From Pseudomonas sp. RIT-PI-q (GTDB lineage: Bacteria > Pseudomonadota > Gammaproteobacteria > Pseudomonadales > Pseudomonadaceae), in assembly GCF_001297125.1 (NCBI RefSeq), contig NZ_LHPC01000049.1:124001-188000 (forward strand): a DNA stretch of 64,000 bases, written 5' to 3'. Shown piece by piece: positions 16,888 to 26,759 of this stretch. The notes below the pieces were generated by a model that saw only the letters and a list, made by a program, of their open reading frames with translations, searched no databases and was not told the DNA's origin. The position numbers and the translations under genes were made by a program. The first letter of the stretch is position 1. Each line of letters starts with the position of its first letter.

Positions 16888-19598
16888 AGCGCTGCCTCCT
16901 GCAGACCATCAACGGTTTTGCCAAAGATCGCTGGCGGAATGCCGGCGATGCCCGCAGGCAATGCCACCAGACCGGCACCCAGCTCTTCGTTGATGCGCAG
17001 CGGCAGACGCAGGGTCTGACCAGCCACGTTCAAGCTCAGCATGGCGCCGTCATTGACACCCAGACGGTCGGCTTCGGACTTGGCCAGCGACACGTAGGCG
17101 GCTGGAATGCGTTCTTGTACCGGTGCGGCTTTGGAAGAGTTCTCTTCGCTGCCGAACAGGTGGAAGAACGGCACAACCTGCCAGGTGCCCTGGGCCGGGT
17201 TGAAGGCGCGCGGAACACTGGCGAACCAGTTCAGCGAATCACCGGTGCTTTCGATCAGGCGGGTGCCCGGGTCGCCAGCGCGGATGTGACCACCGACTTC
17301 GTCCTGGAACTTGTTCCAGGCCTGCGGCGAGTTCCAGCCCGGAGACCAGGCGAATGGTACTTGCTGACGCGGTTCGACCGAGCCCGAGTAACCTTCCATG
17401 GAGAACGAGAACGCGGTGTCGTTATCCTGGGAAGTACGCGGTTCGTGCACGCTGATGTCAGCGCGCATGGCGGTGCGACCGGAGTAACGCAGTGGTTCGC
17501 GAGCCAGTTTCAGGCCTTTGATGCGGAACGCAGCGGACGGCGCGGCATCGACGATGCGCGCCAGTTGCGGGGTGCTTGCAGCAACGGCAGCGGTGACGTG
17601 GTCCAGTTGGGTCCAGTCGATCGGCTGGGTCAACAGGGTTGCGCGCAGGGCATGCAGCCAGCGCCAGCCTTCGTGAACCAGGATGCTCGCGTCGAGGTAA
17701 GTCGGGTCGAAGACCTGGAAGAAGCGCTGGGCGCGGCCTTCCTGGCTGACCAACGTACCGTCGCCTTCAGCGAAGCTGGCGGCTGGCAGGACCAGGTGCG
17801 CGCGATCGCTGGTGGCAGTCTTCTGATGGTCGGCAACGATCACCACTTTCGCGGCGGTCAGGGCGGCATCGACCTTCGCTTTGTCGGTGCGGGTGTACAG
17901 ATCGTTTTCCAGCACGACGATAGCGTCGGCCTTACCGTCTATCACCGCTTGCAGCGCGTCGTCGACCGAGTTGCCACCGAGCATGGCCAGGCCGAGGCTG
18001 TTGGCCTCTGGCACGATCAGGCTGATGGAACCGTTCTTCTCGCGCAGCTTCAGGGCTTTGGCGATGTTCGCGGCGGCTTCGATCAAGGCTTTGGAGCCCA
18101 GGGAAGTACCCGCGATGATCAGCGGACGCTTGGCCGCGAGCAGGGCGTCGGCAATGCGCTTGGCCAGGTCCAGTGCATCGGTGTCCAGGCCTTCAACGGC
18201 AGGCGCGCTGGCGTCGAGGGCGTGAGCCACGGCGAAACCGATGCGGGCCAGGTCGTCTGGCGCCGCGTGTACGCATTCTTCAGCGATGTCGTCGAGCTTG
18301 GTTTCAGCCAGGCTGGCGATGAACAGCGGGTTCAGTTCTTTCTGACCGATGTTCTTCACTGCAGCGTCGAGCCAAGGCTGAACGCGCATGGCGTCGGCCA
18401 TGTCTTCGGCTTTGCCCTTGACCGATTGACGCAGGGACAGGGCCATGCGGGCAGCAGTCTGGGTCAGGTCTTCACCGAGGACGAAAATCGCGTCGTGGTC
18501 TTCGATGTCGCGCATGTTCGGGATCGGCAGCGGGCTGTCTTTCAACACCTGCATGACCAGACGAATGCGTTCCAGCTCGGCGGCTTCAATACCGGAGTAG
18601 AAGTGCTCGGCACCGACCAGTTCGCGCAACGCGTAGTTGCTTTCGAGGCTGGCGCGGGGCGAACCGATACCGACGATGTTGCGACCGCGCAGCAGGTCGG
18701 CGGCTTTATCCAGTGCTTCGTCGAGGGTCAGCTTGGCGCCGTTGGCCAGCAGTGGCTGACGCGGGCGATCCTTGCGGTTGACGTAGCCATAGCCGAAACG
18801 GCCACGGTCGCACAGGAAATACTGGTTTACCGAACCGTTGAAACGGTTTTCGATACGACGCAGTTCACCGTAGCGCTCGCCCGGGGAGATGTTGCAACCG
18901 CTGGAGCAGCCATGGCAGATGCTCGGCGAGAACTGCATGTCCCACTTACGGTTGTAACGCTCGGAGTGCGTCTTGTCGGTGAACACACCGGTCGGGCAGA
19001 CCTCGGTGAGGTTGCCGGAGAACTCGCTTTCCAGGGTGCCGTCTTCAACGCGACCGAAGTACACGTTGTCGTGGGCGCCGAATACGCCGAGGTCGGTGCC
19101 GCCAGCGTAATCCTTATAAAAGCGCACGCAGCGGTAGCAAGCGATGCAGCGGTTCATTTCGTGGGAAATGAACGGGCCCAGTTGCTGGTTCTGGTGGGTA
19201 CGCTTGGTGAAGCGATAACGGCGCTCGTTGTGGCCGGTCATCACGGTCATGTCTTGCAGGTGGCAGTGACCGCCTTCCTCACAGACCGGGCAGTCGTGAG
19301 GGTGGTTGGTCATCAGCCATTCGACGACGCTGGCGCGAAACACTTTCGCTTCTTCGTCGTCAATGGAGATCCAGCTGCCGTCGGTAGCTGGCGTCATGCA
19401 GGACATGACGATCCGACCACGCTTGTCGTTTTCGTCGGTGTACTGCTTGACCGCGCACTGGCGGCAAGCGCCAACACTGCCAAGGGCTGGGTGCCAGCAG
19501 AAATAAGGGATATCGAGGCCTAGCGACAGACACGCCTGTAACAGGTTGTCTGCCCCATCGACTTCGAGCTCTTTGCCGTCTACGTGGATAGTGGCCAT
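16884..19598 (-). CDS. nuoG: NADH-quinone oxidoreductase subunit G
   Basis: Largest peripheral subunit, 904 residues. The N-terminal domain holds the 2Fe-2S ligands (CWHPALGSVGACRQC and CMTP), the His/Cys 4Fe-4S motif HPHDCPVCEEGGHC, and the N4 cluster (CIACYRC and CPTG). The extra N7 motif CHGCSSGC follows near residue 230. The rest is a molybdopterin-oxidoreductase-like domain with no cofactor role. A 136-base spacer with a terminator-like hairpin separates it from nuoF, unlike the other tight junctions in the operon. Confidence 0.95.
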   Translation of the reverse strand: MATIHVDGKELEVDGADNLLQACLSLGLDIPYFCWHPALGSVGACRQCAVKQYTDENDKRGRIVMSCMTPATDGSWISIDDEEAKVFRASVVEWLMTNHPHDCPVCEEGGHCHLQDMTVMTGHNERRYRFTKRTHQNQQLGPFISHEMNRCIACYRCVRFYKDYAGGTDLGVFGAHDNVYFGRVEDGTLESEFSGNLTEVCPTGVFTDKTHSERYNRKWDMQFSPSICHGCSSGCNISPGERYGELRRIENRFNGSVNQYFLCDRGRFGYGYVNRKDRPRQPLLANGAKLTLDEALDKAADLLRGRNIVGIGSPRASLESNYALRELVGAEHFYSGIEAAELERIRLVMQVLKDSPLPIPNMRDIEDHDAIFVLGEDLTQTAARMALSLRQSVKGKAEDMADAMRVQPWLDAAVKNIGQKELNPLFIASLAETKLDDIAEECVHAAPDDLARIGFAVAHALDASAPAVEGLDTDALDLAKRIADALLAAKRPLIIAGTSLGSKALIEAAANIAKALKLREKNGSISLIVPEANSLGLAMLGGNSVDDALQAVIDGKADAIVVLENDLYTRTDKAKVDAALTAAKVVIVADHQKTATSDRAHLVLPAASFAEGDGTLVSQEGRAQRFFQVFDPTYLDASILVHEGWRWLHALRATLLTQPIDWTQLDHVTAAVAASTPQLARIVDAAPSAAFRIKGLKLAREPLRYSGRTAMRADISVHEPRTSQDNDTAFSFSMEGYSGSVEPRQQVPFAWSPGWNSPQAWNKFQDEVGGHIRAGDPGTRLIESTGDSLNWFASVPRAFNPAQGTWQVVPFFHLFGSEENSSKAAPVQERIPAAYVSLAKSEADRLGVNDGAMLSLNVAGQTLRLPLRINEELGAGLVALPAGIAGIPPAIFGKTVDGLQEAAL

Positions 19599-19697
19599 GG
19601 TTCAAAGTTCTTCGTTGGCCCGGTGTCAGCGGGCGTGGCTAATGGAATCTTGTTATTCGCGCGAATCAAAACAGCCGTTAAAGGCGTCATCGCACGA

Positions 19698-19725
19698 AAA
19701 GCGAACGGCACGGACCGTTCGCTTT
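19698..19725. terminator. Terminator-like hairpin in the nuoF-nuoG spacer
   Basis: Eleven-pair stem AAAGCGAACGG / CCGTTCGCTTT with a six-base loop. On the minus strand, the direction of the operon, it is followed by TTTTCG; on the plus strand by six T. It could cause partial termination or mark an mRNA processing point inside the operon (inference). Confidence 0.6.
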
Positions 19726-19734
19726 TTTAAAGCG

Positions 19735-21090
19735 TTAAGCGCCGACTACAATCGGCCTTGCCAGAGGCGGGACGACAGCGCTGACAGGCGCGATGCCGGC
19801 TTCGAACTCATGGCGGAAGTATTTGATTGCGCTGCCCAACGGCTCCACGGCGCCCGGTGCGTGAGCACAGAAGGTCTTGCCTGGGCCGAGGAAACCGACC
19901 AGACCCAGCAGGGTCTCGATATCGCCGGCTTGCCCTTCACCGTTCTCGATTGCACGCAGCAGCTTGACGCTCCACGGCAGACCGTCACGGCACGGGGTGC
20001 AGAAACCGCAGGATTCACGGGAGAAGAACTCTTCCATGTTGCGCAGCAGGGACACCATATTGACGCTGTCGTCCACCGCCATGGCCAGGCCAGTACCCAT
20101 ACGGGTGCCCACTTTGGCGATGCCGCCGGCGTACATTTGTGCGTCCAGGTGTTCCGGCAACAGGAAACCAGTACCGGCGCCGCCTGGCTGCCAGCACTTG
20201 AGCGTGTAACCGTCGCGCATGCCGCCGGCGTAGTCTTCGAACAACTCGCGACCGGTGACGCCGAATGGCAATTCCCACAGGCCCGGGTTCTTGACCTTGC
20301 CGGAGAAGCCCATGAGCTTGGTGCCCATGTCTTCGCTGCCTTCGCGCGCCAACGATTTGTACCAGTCCACGCCGTCGGCAATGATCGCCGGGACGTTGCA
20401 CAGGGTTTCAACGTTGTTCACGCACGTCGGCTTGCCCCACACGCCTACGGCGGCAGGGAAGGGCGGCTTGGAGCGCGGGTTGGCGCGGCGGCCTTCGAGG
20501 GAGTTGATCAGTGCGGTTTCTTCACCGCAGATATAACGCCCGGCACCGGTGTGGACGAACAGCTCGAAATCGAAGCCGCTGCCCAGGATGTTCTTGCCCA
20601 GCAGGCCGGCTGCCTTGGCTTCTTCCACGGCACGGTTCAGGTGCTTGGCGGCGGTGGTGTATTCGCCACGCAGGAAGATGTAACCACGGTAGGTTTTCAG
20701 CGCGCGAGCACTGATCAGCATGCCTTCGATCAGCAGATGGGGCAGTTGCTCCATCAGCATGCGGTCTTTCCAGGTGTTCGGCTCCATCTCATCCGCGTTG
20801 CACAGCAGGTAGCGGATGTTGATGGATTCGTCTTTTGGCATCAGGCCCCACTTAACGCCAGTGGGGAAGCCTGCACCGCCGCGGCCTTTCAAGCCTGCGT
20901 CTTTCACGGTCTGGACGATGTCGTCCTGAGCCATGTCGGCGAAGGCCTTGCGCGCAGCAGCGTAACCGTTCTTGGCCTGGTACTCGTCGAGCCAGACAGC
21001 TTCGCCGTCGTCACGCAGACGCCAGGTGAGCGGGTGAGTCTCGGCCGACCGCTTGATGCGGTTGGCAGGACCGAAGGAAGTCAGGGTCAT
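19735..21090 (-). CDS. nuoF: NADH-quinone oxidoreductase subunit F (NADH/FMN)
   Basis: NADH-oxidising flavoprotein subunit, 451 residues. The glycine-rich FMN/NADH site GLKGRGGAGFPTG is near residue 65. The N3 cluster motif ESCGFCTPCRDG with a later cysteine in TFCAHAPGA is near 350-400. Its start overlaps the nuoE stop by 4 bases. Confidence 0.95.
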   Translation of the reverse strand: MTLTSFGPANRIKRSAETHPLTWRLRDDGEAVWLDEYQAKNGYAAARKAFADMAQDDIVQTVKDAGLKGRGGAGFPTGVKWGLMPKDESINIRYLLCNADEMEPNTWKDRMLMEQLPHLLIEGMLISARALKTYRGYIFLRGEYTTAAKHLNRAVEEAKAAGLLGKNILGSGFDFELFVHTGAGRYICGEETALINSLEGRRANPRSKPPFPAAVGVWGKPTCVNNVETLCNVPAIIADGVDWYKSLAREGSEDMGTKLMGFSGKVKNPGLWELPFGVTGRELFEDYAGGMRDGYTLKCWQPGGAGTGFLLPEHLDAQMYAGGIAKVGTRMGTGLAMAVDDSVNMVSLLRNMEEFFSRESCGFCTPCRDGLPWSVKLLRAIENGEGQAGDIETLLGLVGFLGPGKTFCAHAPGAVEPLGSAIKYFRHEFEAGIAPVSAVVPPLARPIVVGA

Positions 21091-21584
21091 ACGTAGCCCT
21101 CGAGCAATTTGGCAACGCCGGCAGGCTGCACATCACCGAAGGTGTCGTCGTCGATCATCAACGCCGGCGCCTTGTCACAGTTGCCGAGGCAGCAGACCGG
21201 CAGCAGGGTGAAACGACCGTCGGCGGTGGTCTGACCCAGGCCGATGCCCAGATTGCTCTGGATTTCGCTGACAACCGATTCGTGGCCGCCGATGTAGCAG
21301 ACCATGCTGTCGCAGACGCGAATGATGTGGCGGCCGACCGGCTGACGGAAGATCTGGCTATAGAAAGTAGCCACCCCTTCAACGTCGCTCGCCGGAATGC
21401 CGAGGATCTCGCCGATGGCGTAGAGCGCGCCGTCAGGCACCCAGCCACGTTCCTTCTGGACGATCTTCAGGGCTTCGATCGACGCCGCGCGCGGGTCTTC
21501 GTAGTGATGCAGCTCGTGCTCGATGGCCGAGCGCTCGGTTTCGCTCAGGGCGAAACGGTCTGTCTGGATAAGCGTGCTATTCAT
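21087..21584 (-). CDS. nuoE: NADH-quinone oxidoreductase subunit E
   Basis: Thioredoxin-fold 2Fe-2S (N1a) subunit, 165 residues. Cluster ligands are in CDSMVCYIGG and LPVCCLGNCDKAPA. It partners NuoF and NuoG in the NADH module. It starts two bases after nuoCD ends. Confidence 0.95.
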   Translation of the reverse strand: MNSTLIQTDRFALSETERSAIEHELHHYEDPRAASIEALKIVQKERGWVPDGALYAIGEILGIPASDVEGVATFYSQIFRQPVGRHIIRVCDSMVCYIGGHESVVSEIQSNLGIGLGQTTADGRFTLLPVCCLGNCDKAPALMIDDDTFGDVQPAGVAKLLEGYV

Positions 21585-21586
21585 GC

Positions 21587-23371
21587 TTAGCGGTCCACGT
21601 CGGCCATAACGAAATCGATACTACCCAGGTACGCAATCAAGTCCGCGACCATGCTGCCTTTGATCACCGAAGGGATCTGCTGCAAGTGCGGGAAGCTTGG
21701 AGTACGAATCCGGGTGCGGTAGCTCATGGTGCCGCCATCGCTCGTCAGGTAATAACTGTTGATGCCCTTGGTCGCTTCAATCATCTGGAAGGATTCGTTG
21801 GCCGGCATGACCGGGCCCCACGAAACTTGCAGGAAGTGCGTGATCAGGGTCTCGATGTGCTGCAGCGTGCGCTCTTTGGGCGGCGGCGTGGTCAGCGGGT
21901 GATCCGCCTTGTACGGGCCTTCCGGCATGTTGCGCATGCACTGCTCGATGATCTTGATGCTCTGGCGCATTTCTTCGACGCGCACGATGCAACGGTCGTA
22001 GGCATCGCCATTGGCGGCCAGCGGTACTTCGAATTCGAAGTTCTCGTAACCGGAGTACGGACGCGCTTTACGCAGGTCGAAGTCGCAACCGGTCGAACGC
22101 AAGCCTGCACCGGTGACGCCCCATTCGAAGGCTTCTTTGGTGTTGTAGGCGGCGACGCCGATGGTCCGGCCTTTGAGGATGCTGTTGTCCAGTGCGGCTT
22201 TCTGGTATTCGTCCAGACGCTTTGGCATCCACTCGACGAAGTCTTTCACCAGTTTTTCCCAGCCGCGTGGCAGGTCGTGGGCGACACCACCGATGCGATA
22301 CCAGGCCGGGTGCAGACGGAAACCGGTGATGGCTTCGATCACCGTGTACGCCTTCTGGCGGTCGGTGAAGGTGAAGAACACCGGCGTCATGGCGCCAACG
22401 TCCTGGATGTACGTCCCGAGGAACAGCAGGTGGCTGGTGATCCGGAAGAACTCGGCCATCATGATGCGGATGACGTCGACCTTCTCGGGCACCTTGATGC
22501 CGGCCAGCTTCTCGACCGAGAGCACGTACGGCAGGTTGTTCATCACGCCACCGAGGTAATCGATACGGTCGGTGTACGGAATGAAGCTGTGCCAGGACTG
22601 ACGCTCGGCCATCTTCTCGGCACCACGGTGGTGGTAGCCAACGTCAGGCACGCAATCGACGATCTCTTCACCGTCCAGCTGCAGGATAATGCGGAACGCA
22701 CCGTGTGCCGAAGGGTGGTTAGGGCCGAGGTTGAGGAACATGTAGTCCTCGTTCGCACCGGAACGCTTCATGCCCCAGTCTTCAGGCTTGAAGCGCGCGG
22801 CTTCTTCCTCAAGCTGTTGCTTGGCCAGGTTCAGGGTGAACGGGTCGAACTCGGTGGCGCGGGCCGGGAAGTCCTTGCGCAGCGGGTGACCTTCCCAGGT
22901 CGGCGGCATCATGATGCGGGTCAGGTGCGGGTGACCGGCAAAGTTGATGCCGTACATGTCCCACACTTCACGCTCGTACCAGTTGGCGTTCGGCCAGATG
23001 CCGGTCACGGTCGGCACGCTGAGGTCGCTCTCGGACAAGGCAACCTTGATCATCACGTCACTATTACGTTCGATCGACATCAAGTGATAGAACACAGTGA
23101 AGTCGGCGCCGCTTGGCAGCCCTTGACGCTTGGTGCGCAGACGCTCGTCCACGCCGTGCAGGTCATAGAGCATGACGTACGGCTTGGGCAGGTTGCGCAG
23201 GAAGGTCAGGACTTCGACGAGTTTGGCACGGGCAACCCAAAGCACCGGCATGCCGGTGCGGGTAGGCTGGGCGGTGAACGCCTCGGGGCCAAAACGGTTA
23301 TTCAGTTCGACGACCACATCCTGGTCGTCTGCCTTATAAGGCGGGATGTACAGAGCACTGCCTGTAGTCAT
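21587..23371 (-). CDS. nuoCD: NADH-quinone oxidoreductase fused subunit CD
   Basis: 594-residue fusion of the 30-kDa NuoC domain (about 1-180) and the 49-kDa NuoD domain (about 200-594), as in gammaproteobacteria. The NuoD part contains GPNHPSAHGAFRI and the end GSIDFVMADVDR, both family hallmarks around the quinone site. The 72-base gap to nuoB is ordinary. Confidence 0.95.
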   Translation of the reverse strand: MTTGSALYIPPYKADDQDVVVELNNRFGPEAFTAQPTRTGMPVLWVARAKLVEVLTFLRNLPKPYVMLYDLHGVDERLRTKRQGLPSGADFTVFYHLMSIERNSDVMIKVALSESDLSVPTVTGIWPNANWYEREVWDMYGINFAGHPHLTRIMMPPTWEGHPLRKDFPARATEFDPFTLNLAKQQLEEEAARFKPEDWGMKRSGANEDYMFLNLGPNHPSAHGAFRIILQLDGEEIVDCVPDVGYHHRGAEKMAERQSWHSFIPYTDRIDYLGGVMNNLPYVLSVEKLAGIKVPEKVDVIRIMMAEFFRITSHLLFLGTYIQDVGAMTPVFFTFTDRQKAYTVIEAITGFRLHPAWYRIGGVAHDLPRGWEKLVKDFVEWMPKRLDEYQKAALDNSILKGRTIGVAAYNTKEAFEWGVTGAGLRSTGCDFDLRKARPYSGYENFEFEVPLAANGDAYDRCIVRVEEMRQSIKIIEQCMRNMPEGPYKADHPLTTPPPKERTLQHIETLITHFLQVSWGPVMPANESFQMIEATKGINSYYLTSDGGTMSYRTRIRTPSFPHLQQIPSVIKGSMVADLIAYLGSIDFVMADVDR

Positions 23372-23443
23372 GGTTATTTATCGCTTTCGGTCAACGTAAA
23401 GAATGAAGCCAGTGTCTCGTTCTATATAAGAAGCAGATCTGGA

Positions 23444-24118
23444 TCAGACTTCGTCGGGGCTGCGCAGGTTGGTGACTGCGATTCGCTGTTCGCGGCGCTT
23501 TTCCTTTTCGGAAGGCATCTCGGCGCGATACACGCCTTGATCACCAACGACCCAGGAAAGCGGACGACGCTCCTGTCCAATCGACTCCTGCAACAGCATC
23601 AAGCCTTGCAGAAAAGCTTCAGGGCGGGGCGGGCAGCCAGGCACGTAGACGTCCACGGGCAGGAACTTGTCCACCCCTTGAACGACGGAATAGATGTCGT
23701 ACATGCCACCGGAGTTGGCGCACGAACCCATGGAAATAACCCATTTAGGTTCGAGCATTTGCTCATAGAGACGCTGAATGATCGGCGCCATCTTGATGAA
23801 GCAGGTGCCAGCGATAACCATGAAATCCGCCTGACGCGGCGATGCCCGGATAACCTCGGCGCCAAAGCGCGCGATGTCGTGGGGCGCCGTGAAGGCGGTG
23901 GTCATTTCAACGTAGCAGCACGAAAGACCGAAGTTATACGGCCACAGGGAGTTCTTGCGCCCCCAGTTGATCGTGCCGTTAAGCACGTCTTCGAGCTTGC
24001 CCATGAAGATGTTTTTGTGAACTTGATCTTCTAACGGATCGGAAACGGTTTCCCGTTCGCCAATCGGATACTGCTCGTTAGGAGCATCGGGGTCGATCCT
24101 GGTGAGATTGTATTGCAT
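23444..24118 (-). CDS. nuoB: NADH-quinone oxidoreductase subunit B
   Basis: 224-residue subunit holding the terminal cluster N2. The ligands are visible in GLSCCYVEM (tandem cysteines), SMGSCANSGG and VPGCPPRPEA. The ATG at 24118 is preferred over a TTG two codons upstream because homologues begin MQY. Confidence 0.95.
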   Translation of the reverse strand: MQYNLTRIDPDAPNEQYPIGERETVSDPLEDQVHKNIFMGKLEDVLNGTINWGRKNSLWPYNFGLSCCYVEMTTAFTAPHDIARFGAEVIRASPRQADFMVIAGTCFIKMAPIIQRLYEQMLEPKWVISMGSCANSGGMYDIYSVVQGVDKFLPVDVYVPGCPPRPEAFLQGLMLLQESIGQERRPLSWVVGDQGVYRAEMPSEKEKRREQRIAVTNLRSPDEV

Positions 24119-24128
24119 TGCCAAAGCC

Positions 24129-24542
24129 TCATTGTTTCAGCTTCGCTTGCCGCTTACGACGAGCTTCCGGAGCCCAGTCAAGGGCGCCCACTCGGAATAG
24201 GTAGACAAGGCCTGCCAACAGAATTGCTATGAAAACGAGAGCTTCGACGAATCCGGTCCAGCCGCTTTCGCGGACGGACACAGACCAGGCAAAGAGAAAA
24301 AGGGCTTCGATATCGAAGATCACGAAGAGCATCGCGACCAGATAGAATTTGGCTGAGAGCCGCAAGCGGGCGCCACCTGTAGGTAGCATGCCGGACTCGA
24401 ACGGTTCGTTTTTGCTGCGGCCCCAGGCTTTTGACCCAAGAAGGCTGGAGACGCCGAGCATGAAGGCACACAGGCCGACGACGCCCAGAAGGAAAATGGC
24501 AAAGCCCCAGTTGTGGGCCATGAGTCCTGTCGCTTCGGGCAT
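24129..24542 (-). CDS. nuoA: NADH-quinone oxidoreductase subunit A
   Basis: First gene of the operon. Small membrane subunit of 137 residues with three helices. The segment GSKAWGRSKNEPFESGMLPT is the conserved loop at the quinone tunnel, and FVIFDIEALFLFAW is also typical. A longer frame runs to 24617, but the ATG at 24542 (MPEATGLMAHNWGF) gives the family length. Confidence 0.93.
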   Translation of the reverse strand: MPEATGLMAHNWGFAIFLLGVVGLCAFMLGVSSLLGSKAWGRSKNEPFESGMLPTGGARLRLSAKFYLVAMLFVIFDIEALFLFAWSVSVRESGWTGFVEALVFIAILLAGLVYLFRVGALDWAPEARRKRQAKLKQ

Positions 24543-24972
24543 GCTGGTAATCCTTAACAGAGAGCAAAGGTCTCTGAGCTTGAAAAGAAACAAAGCAGTG
24601 ACGATATGTCGCAGCAATCAATCCCGCTGATTTTATGGCACAACACGGTGCAAGTAAAATTCCTATAGCGAAATTATTTACAGGAATAAGGACATAGCGA
24701 ACCTCCAAAGCCCCGCAGCCCATGCGTTGCGGGCATTAGCCGGGTTTTCATCAATTATGTTTTGTAGGGAATGTAACGAACATAGTTGCCGCTAAATGAT
24801 AATCAATATTGTTTGAGCGGGTTTTTAAACTGTTTAACGGGCAGGTGGCCGGGAAGTTGCCTTACATGCACGTTACTGCAAGTAGCGAGCGGGGTCGTTT
24901 TACCCTGTTTTCCTGATCGGGAAATTGCTCCGGATCAATGATTTTTCGCACAGAACCTGGTCGCCGCACGAT
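24543..24972. other. nuo upstream region
   Basis: 430 bases without a gene between nuoA and the REP pair. It is AT-richer than its surroundings (about 24620-24830) and presumably holds the nuo promoters. The only motif I can name is a Fur-box-like sequence, given separately. Confidence 0.5.
24792..24810. promoter_or_regulatory. Fur-box-like sequence upstream of nuoA
   Basis: Matches 14 of 19 positions of the classical Fur box, including an uninterrupted AATGATAATCA core. It is about 250 bp upstream of the nuoA ATG. Complex I is iron-rich, so iron control would make sense, but this is a motif match only. Confidence 0.35.
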
Positions 24973-25111
24973 CCCTGTAGCAGCTGCCGAAGGCTGCGTT
25001 CGAGGGCGAAGTCCTCGCAAAAACATTCTCCGCGTTGTGTCTGGTTCACCGTGCGCTTCGGTTTTGCGACTGCTGCGCAGCCGGACGCAGCCTTCGGCAG
25101 CTGCTACAGGG
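24973..25111. repeat. REP-like inverted pair (GTAGCAGCTGCCGAAGGC type)
   Basis: Arms CTGTAGCAGCTGCCGAAGGC (left) and its complement (right, ending 25111) enclose about 90 bp. This is a third palindrome type, also seen at 60481 and 63049. Confidence 0.8.
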
Positions 25112-25135
25112 TTGCGCCGCTCAAGAAATCGCGGG

Positions 25136-25165
25136 CAAAAAAACGCCCCGAACCAGTCGGGGCGT
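25136..25165 (-). terminator. Rho-independent terminator of aceA
   Basis: Minus-strand stem ACGCCCCGA / TCGGGGCGT with a five-base loop and a run of seven T. It is 68 bases past the aceA stop. Confidence 0.9.
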
Positions 25166-25232
25166 CAGATGTGCGGCGTTGCGGTTAGCTTTCTATTCGG
25201 TCCGCAACGGCCGTTCGTTCAGGCCAAGCAGA

Positions 25233-26558
25233 TCAGTGGAACTGTTCTTCTTCAGTCGAACCGGTCAGCGCGGTGACCGAAGACGAGCCACCTTGAATCA
25301 CGGTGGTCATGTCGTCGAAGTAGCCGGTGCCCACTTCCTGCTGGTGAGCCACGAAGGTGTAACCCTTGGCAGCGTCAGCGAACTCTTGCTCTTGCAGCTT
25401 CACGTAGGCAGTCATGTCGTTGCGGGCGTAGTCGTGCGCCAGGTTGAACATGCTGTGCCACATGTTGTGAATGCCGGCCAGGGTGATGAACTGGTGCTTG
25501 TAACCCATGGCGGACAGTTCGCGCTGGAACTTGGCGATGGTCGCGTCGTCCAGGTTTTTCTTCCAGTTGAAGGAAGGCGAGCAGTTGTACGACAGCAGTT
25601 GGTCCGGGTATTCCTTTTTGATCGCTTCAGCGAAGCGACGAGCCTCGTCCAGATCCGGCTTGGCGGTTTCGCACCAGATCAGGTCGGCGTACGGCGCGTA
25701 AGCCAGGCCGCGAGCGATCGCCTGGTCGAGACCGGCGCGCACTTTGTAGAAACCTTCCTGGGTACGTTCGCCAGTCACGAATGGCTGGTCGTACGGGTCG
25801 CAATCAGACGTCAGCAGGTCAGCCGCGTTAGCGTCGGTACGCGCCAGGATGATGGTCGGAGTACCGGCAACGTCAGCCGCCAGACGAGCAGCGGTCAGCT
25901 TCTGTACGGCTTCCTGGGTAGGAACCAGTACCTTGCCGCCCATGTGGCCGCATTTTTTCACGGAAGCCAGTTGGTCTTCGAAGTGAACGCCGGCGGCGCC
26001 TGCTTCGATCATGCTCTTCATCAGCTCGTAAGCGTTCAGTACGCCGCCGAAACCGGCTTCAGCGTCAGCTACGATCGGAGCGAAGTAGTCGATGTAACCT
26101 TCGTCGCCCGGGCCTTTGCCGGCTTTCCACTGGATCTGGTCAGCACGACGGAACGAGTTGTTGATGCGCTTGACCACGGTTGGAACCGAATCCACCGGGT
26201 ACAGCGACTGGTCCGGGTACATCGATTCTGCGGAGTTGTTGTCCGCAGCGACTTGCCAGCCCGACAGGTAGATGGCCTGGATGCCGGCTTTGACTTGTTG
26301 TACAGCCTGGCCGCCGGTCAGGGCGCCCATGCAGTTGACGAAATCTTTCTCAGGACGGAAGGATGGCTTGGCGCCCTGGGTCACCAGGTTCCACAGCTTC
26401 TCGGCGCCCAATTTTGCAAAGGTGTGCTCAGGTTGAACCGAGCCACGCAGGCGGACGACGTCAGCAGCGGAGTAAGCGCGTGTCACGCCTTTCCAGCGTG
26501 GGTTTTCAGCCCAATCTTTTTCGAGGGCTGCAATTTGCTGTTCGCGTGTCAGTGCCAT
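25233..26558 (-). CDS. aceA: Isocitrate lyase
   Basis: Glyoxylate-shunt enzyme that cleaves isocitrate to glyoxylate and succinate. 441 residues, the normal bacterial length. The catalytic motif KKCGHMGGK with its nucleophilic cysteine lies near residue 208; other family segments are TGGQAVQQVKAGIQAIYLSGW and the C-terminal ITLAGIHNMW. The start at 26558 follows GAGG at a suitable distance. It is monocistronic, with its own terminator. Malate synthase is not in this window. Confidence 0.97.
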   Translation of the reverse strand: MALTREQQIAALEKDWAENPRWKGVTRAYSAADVVRLRGSVQPEHTFAKLGAEKLWNLVTQGAKPSFRPEKDFVNCMGALTGGQAVQQVKAGIQAIYLSGWQVAADNNSAESMYPDQSLYPVDSVPTVVKRINNSFRRADQIQWKAGKGPGDEGYIDYFAPIVADAEAGFGGVLNAYELMKSMIEAGAAGVHFEDQLASVKKCGHMGGKVLVPTQEAVQKLTAARLAADVAGTPTIILARTDANAADLLTSDCDPYDQPFVTGERTQEGFYKVRAGLDQAIARGLAYAPYADLIWCETAKPDLDEARRFAEAIKKEYPDQLLSYNCSPSFNWKKNLDDATIAKFQRELSAMGYKHQFITLAGIHNMWHSMFNLAHDYARNDMTAYVKLQEQEFADAAKGYTFVAHQQEVGTGYFDDMTTVIQGGSSSVTALTGSTEEEQFH

Positions 26559-26759
26559 GGAGATAAACCTCGTCGCATAGGTCTGGGTGGAAAATTCCTG
26601 CTCCTGCCAGATACGCGGTAAGAAGTGCGTAAAAGGCTGCTCGCTGACCAGAAGCTTAGGTGGTCAAGTCGGATTCGGCGGGGATGGCGACGGGATGAAC
26701 GATGGGCTCGAGGGGAAGTGAGCAGGTAAGGGCGAACTGTCGAGCGCATTCGGGCGTCG

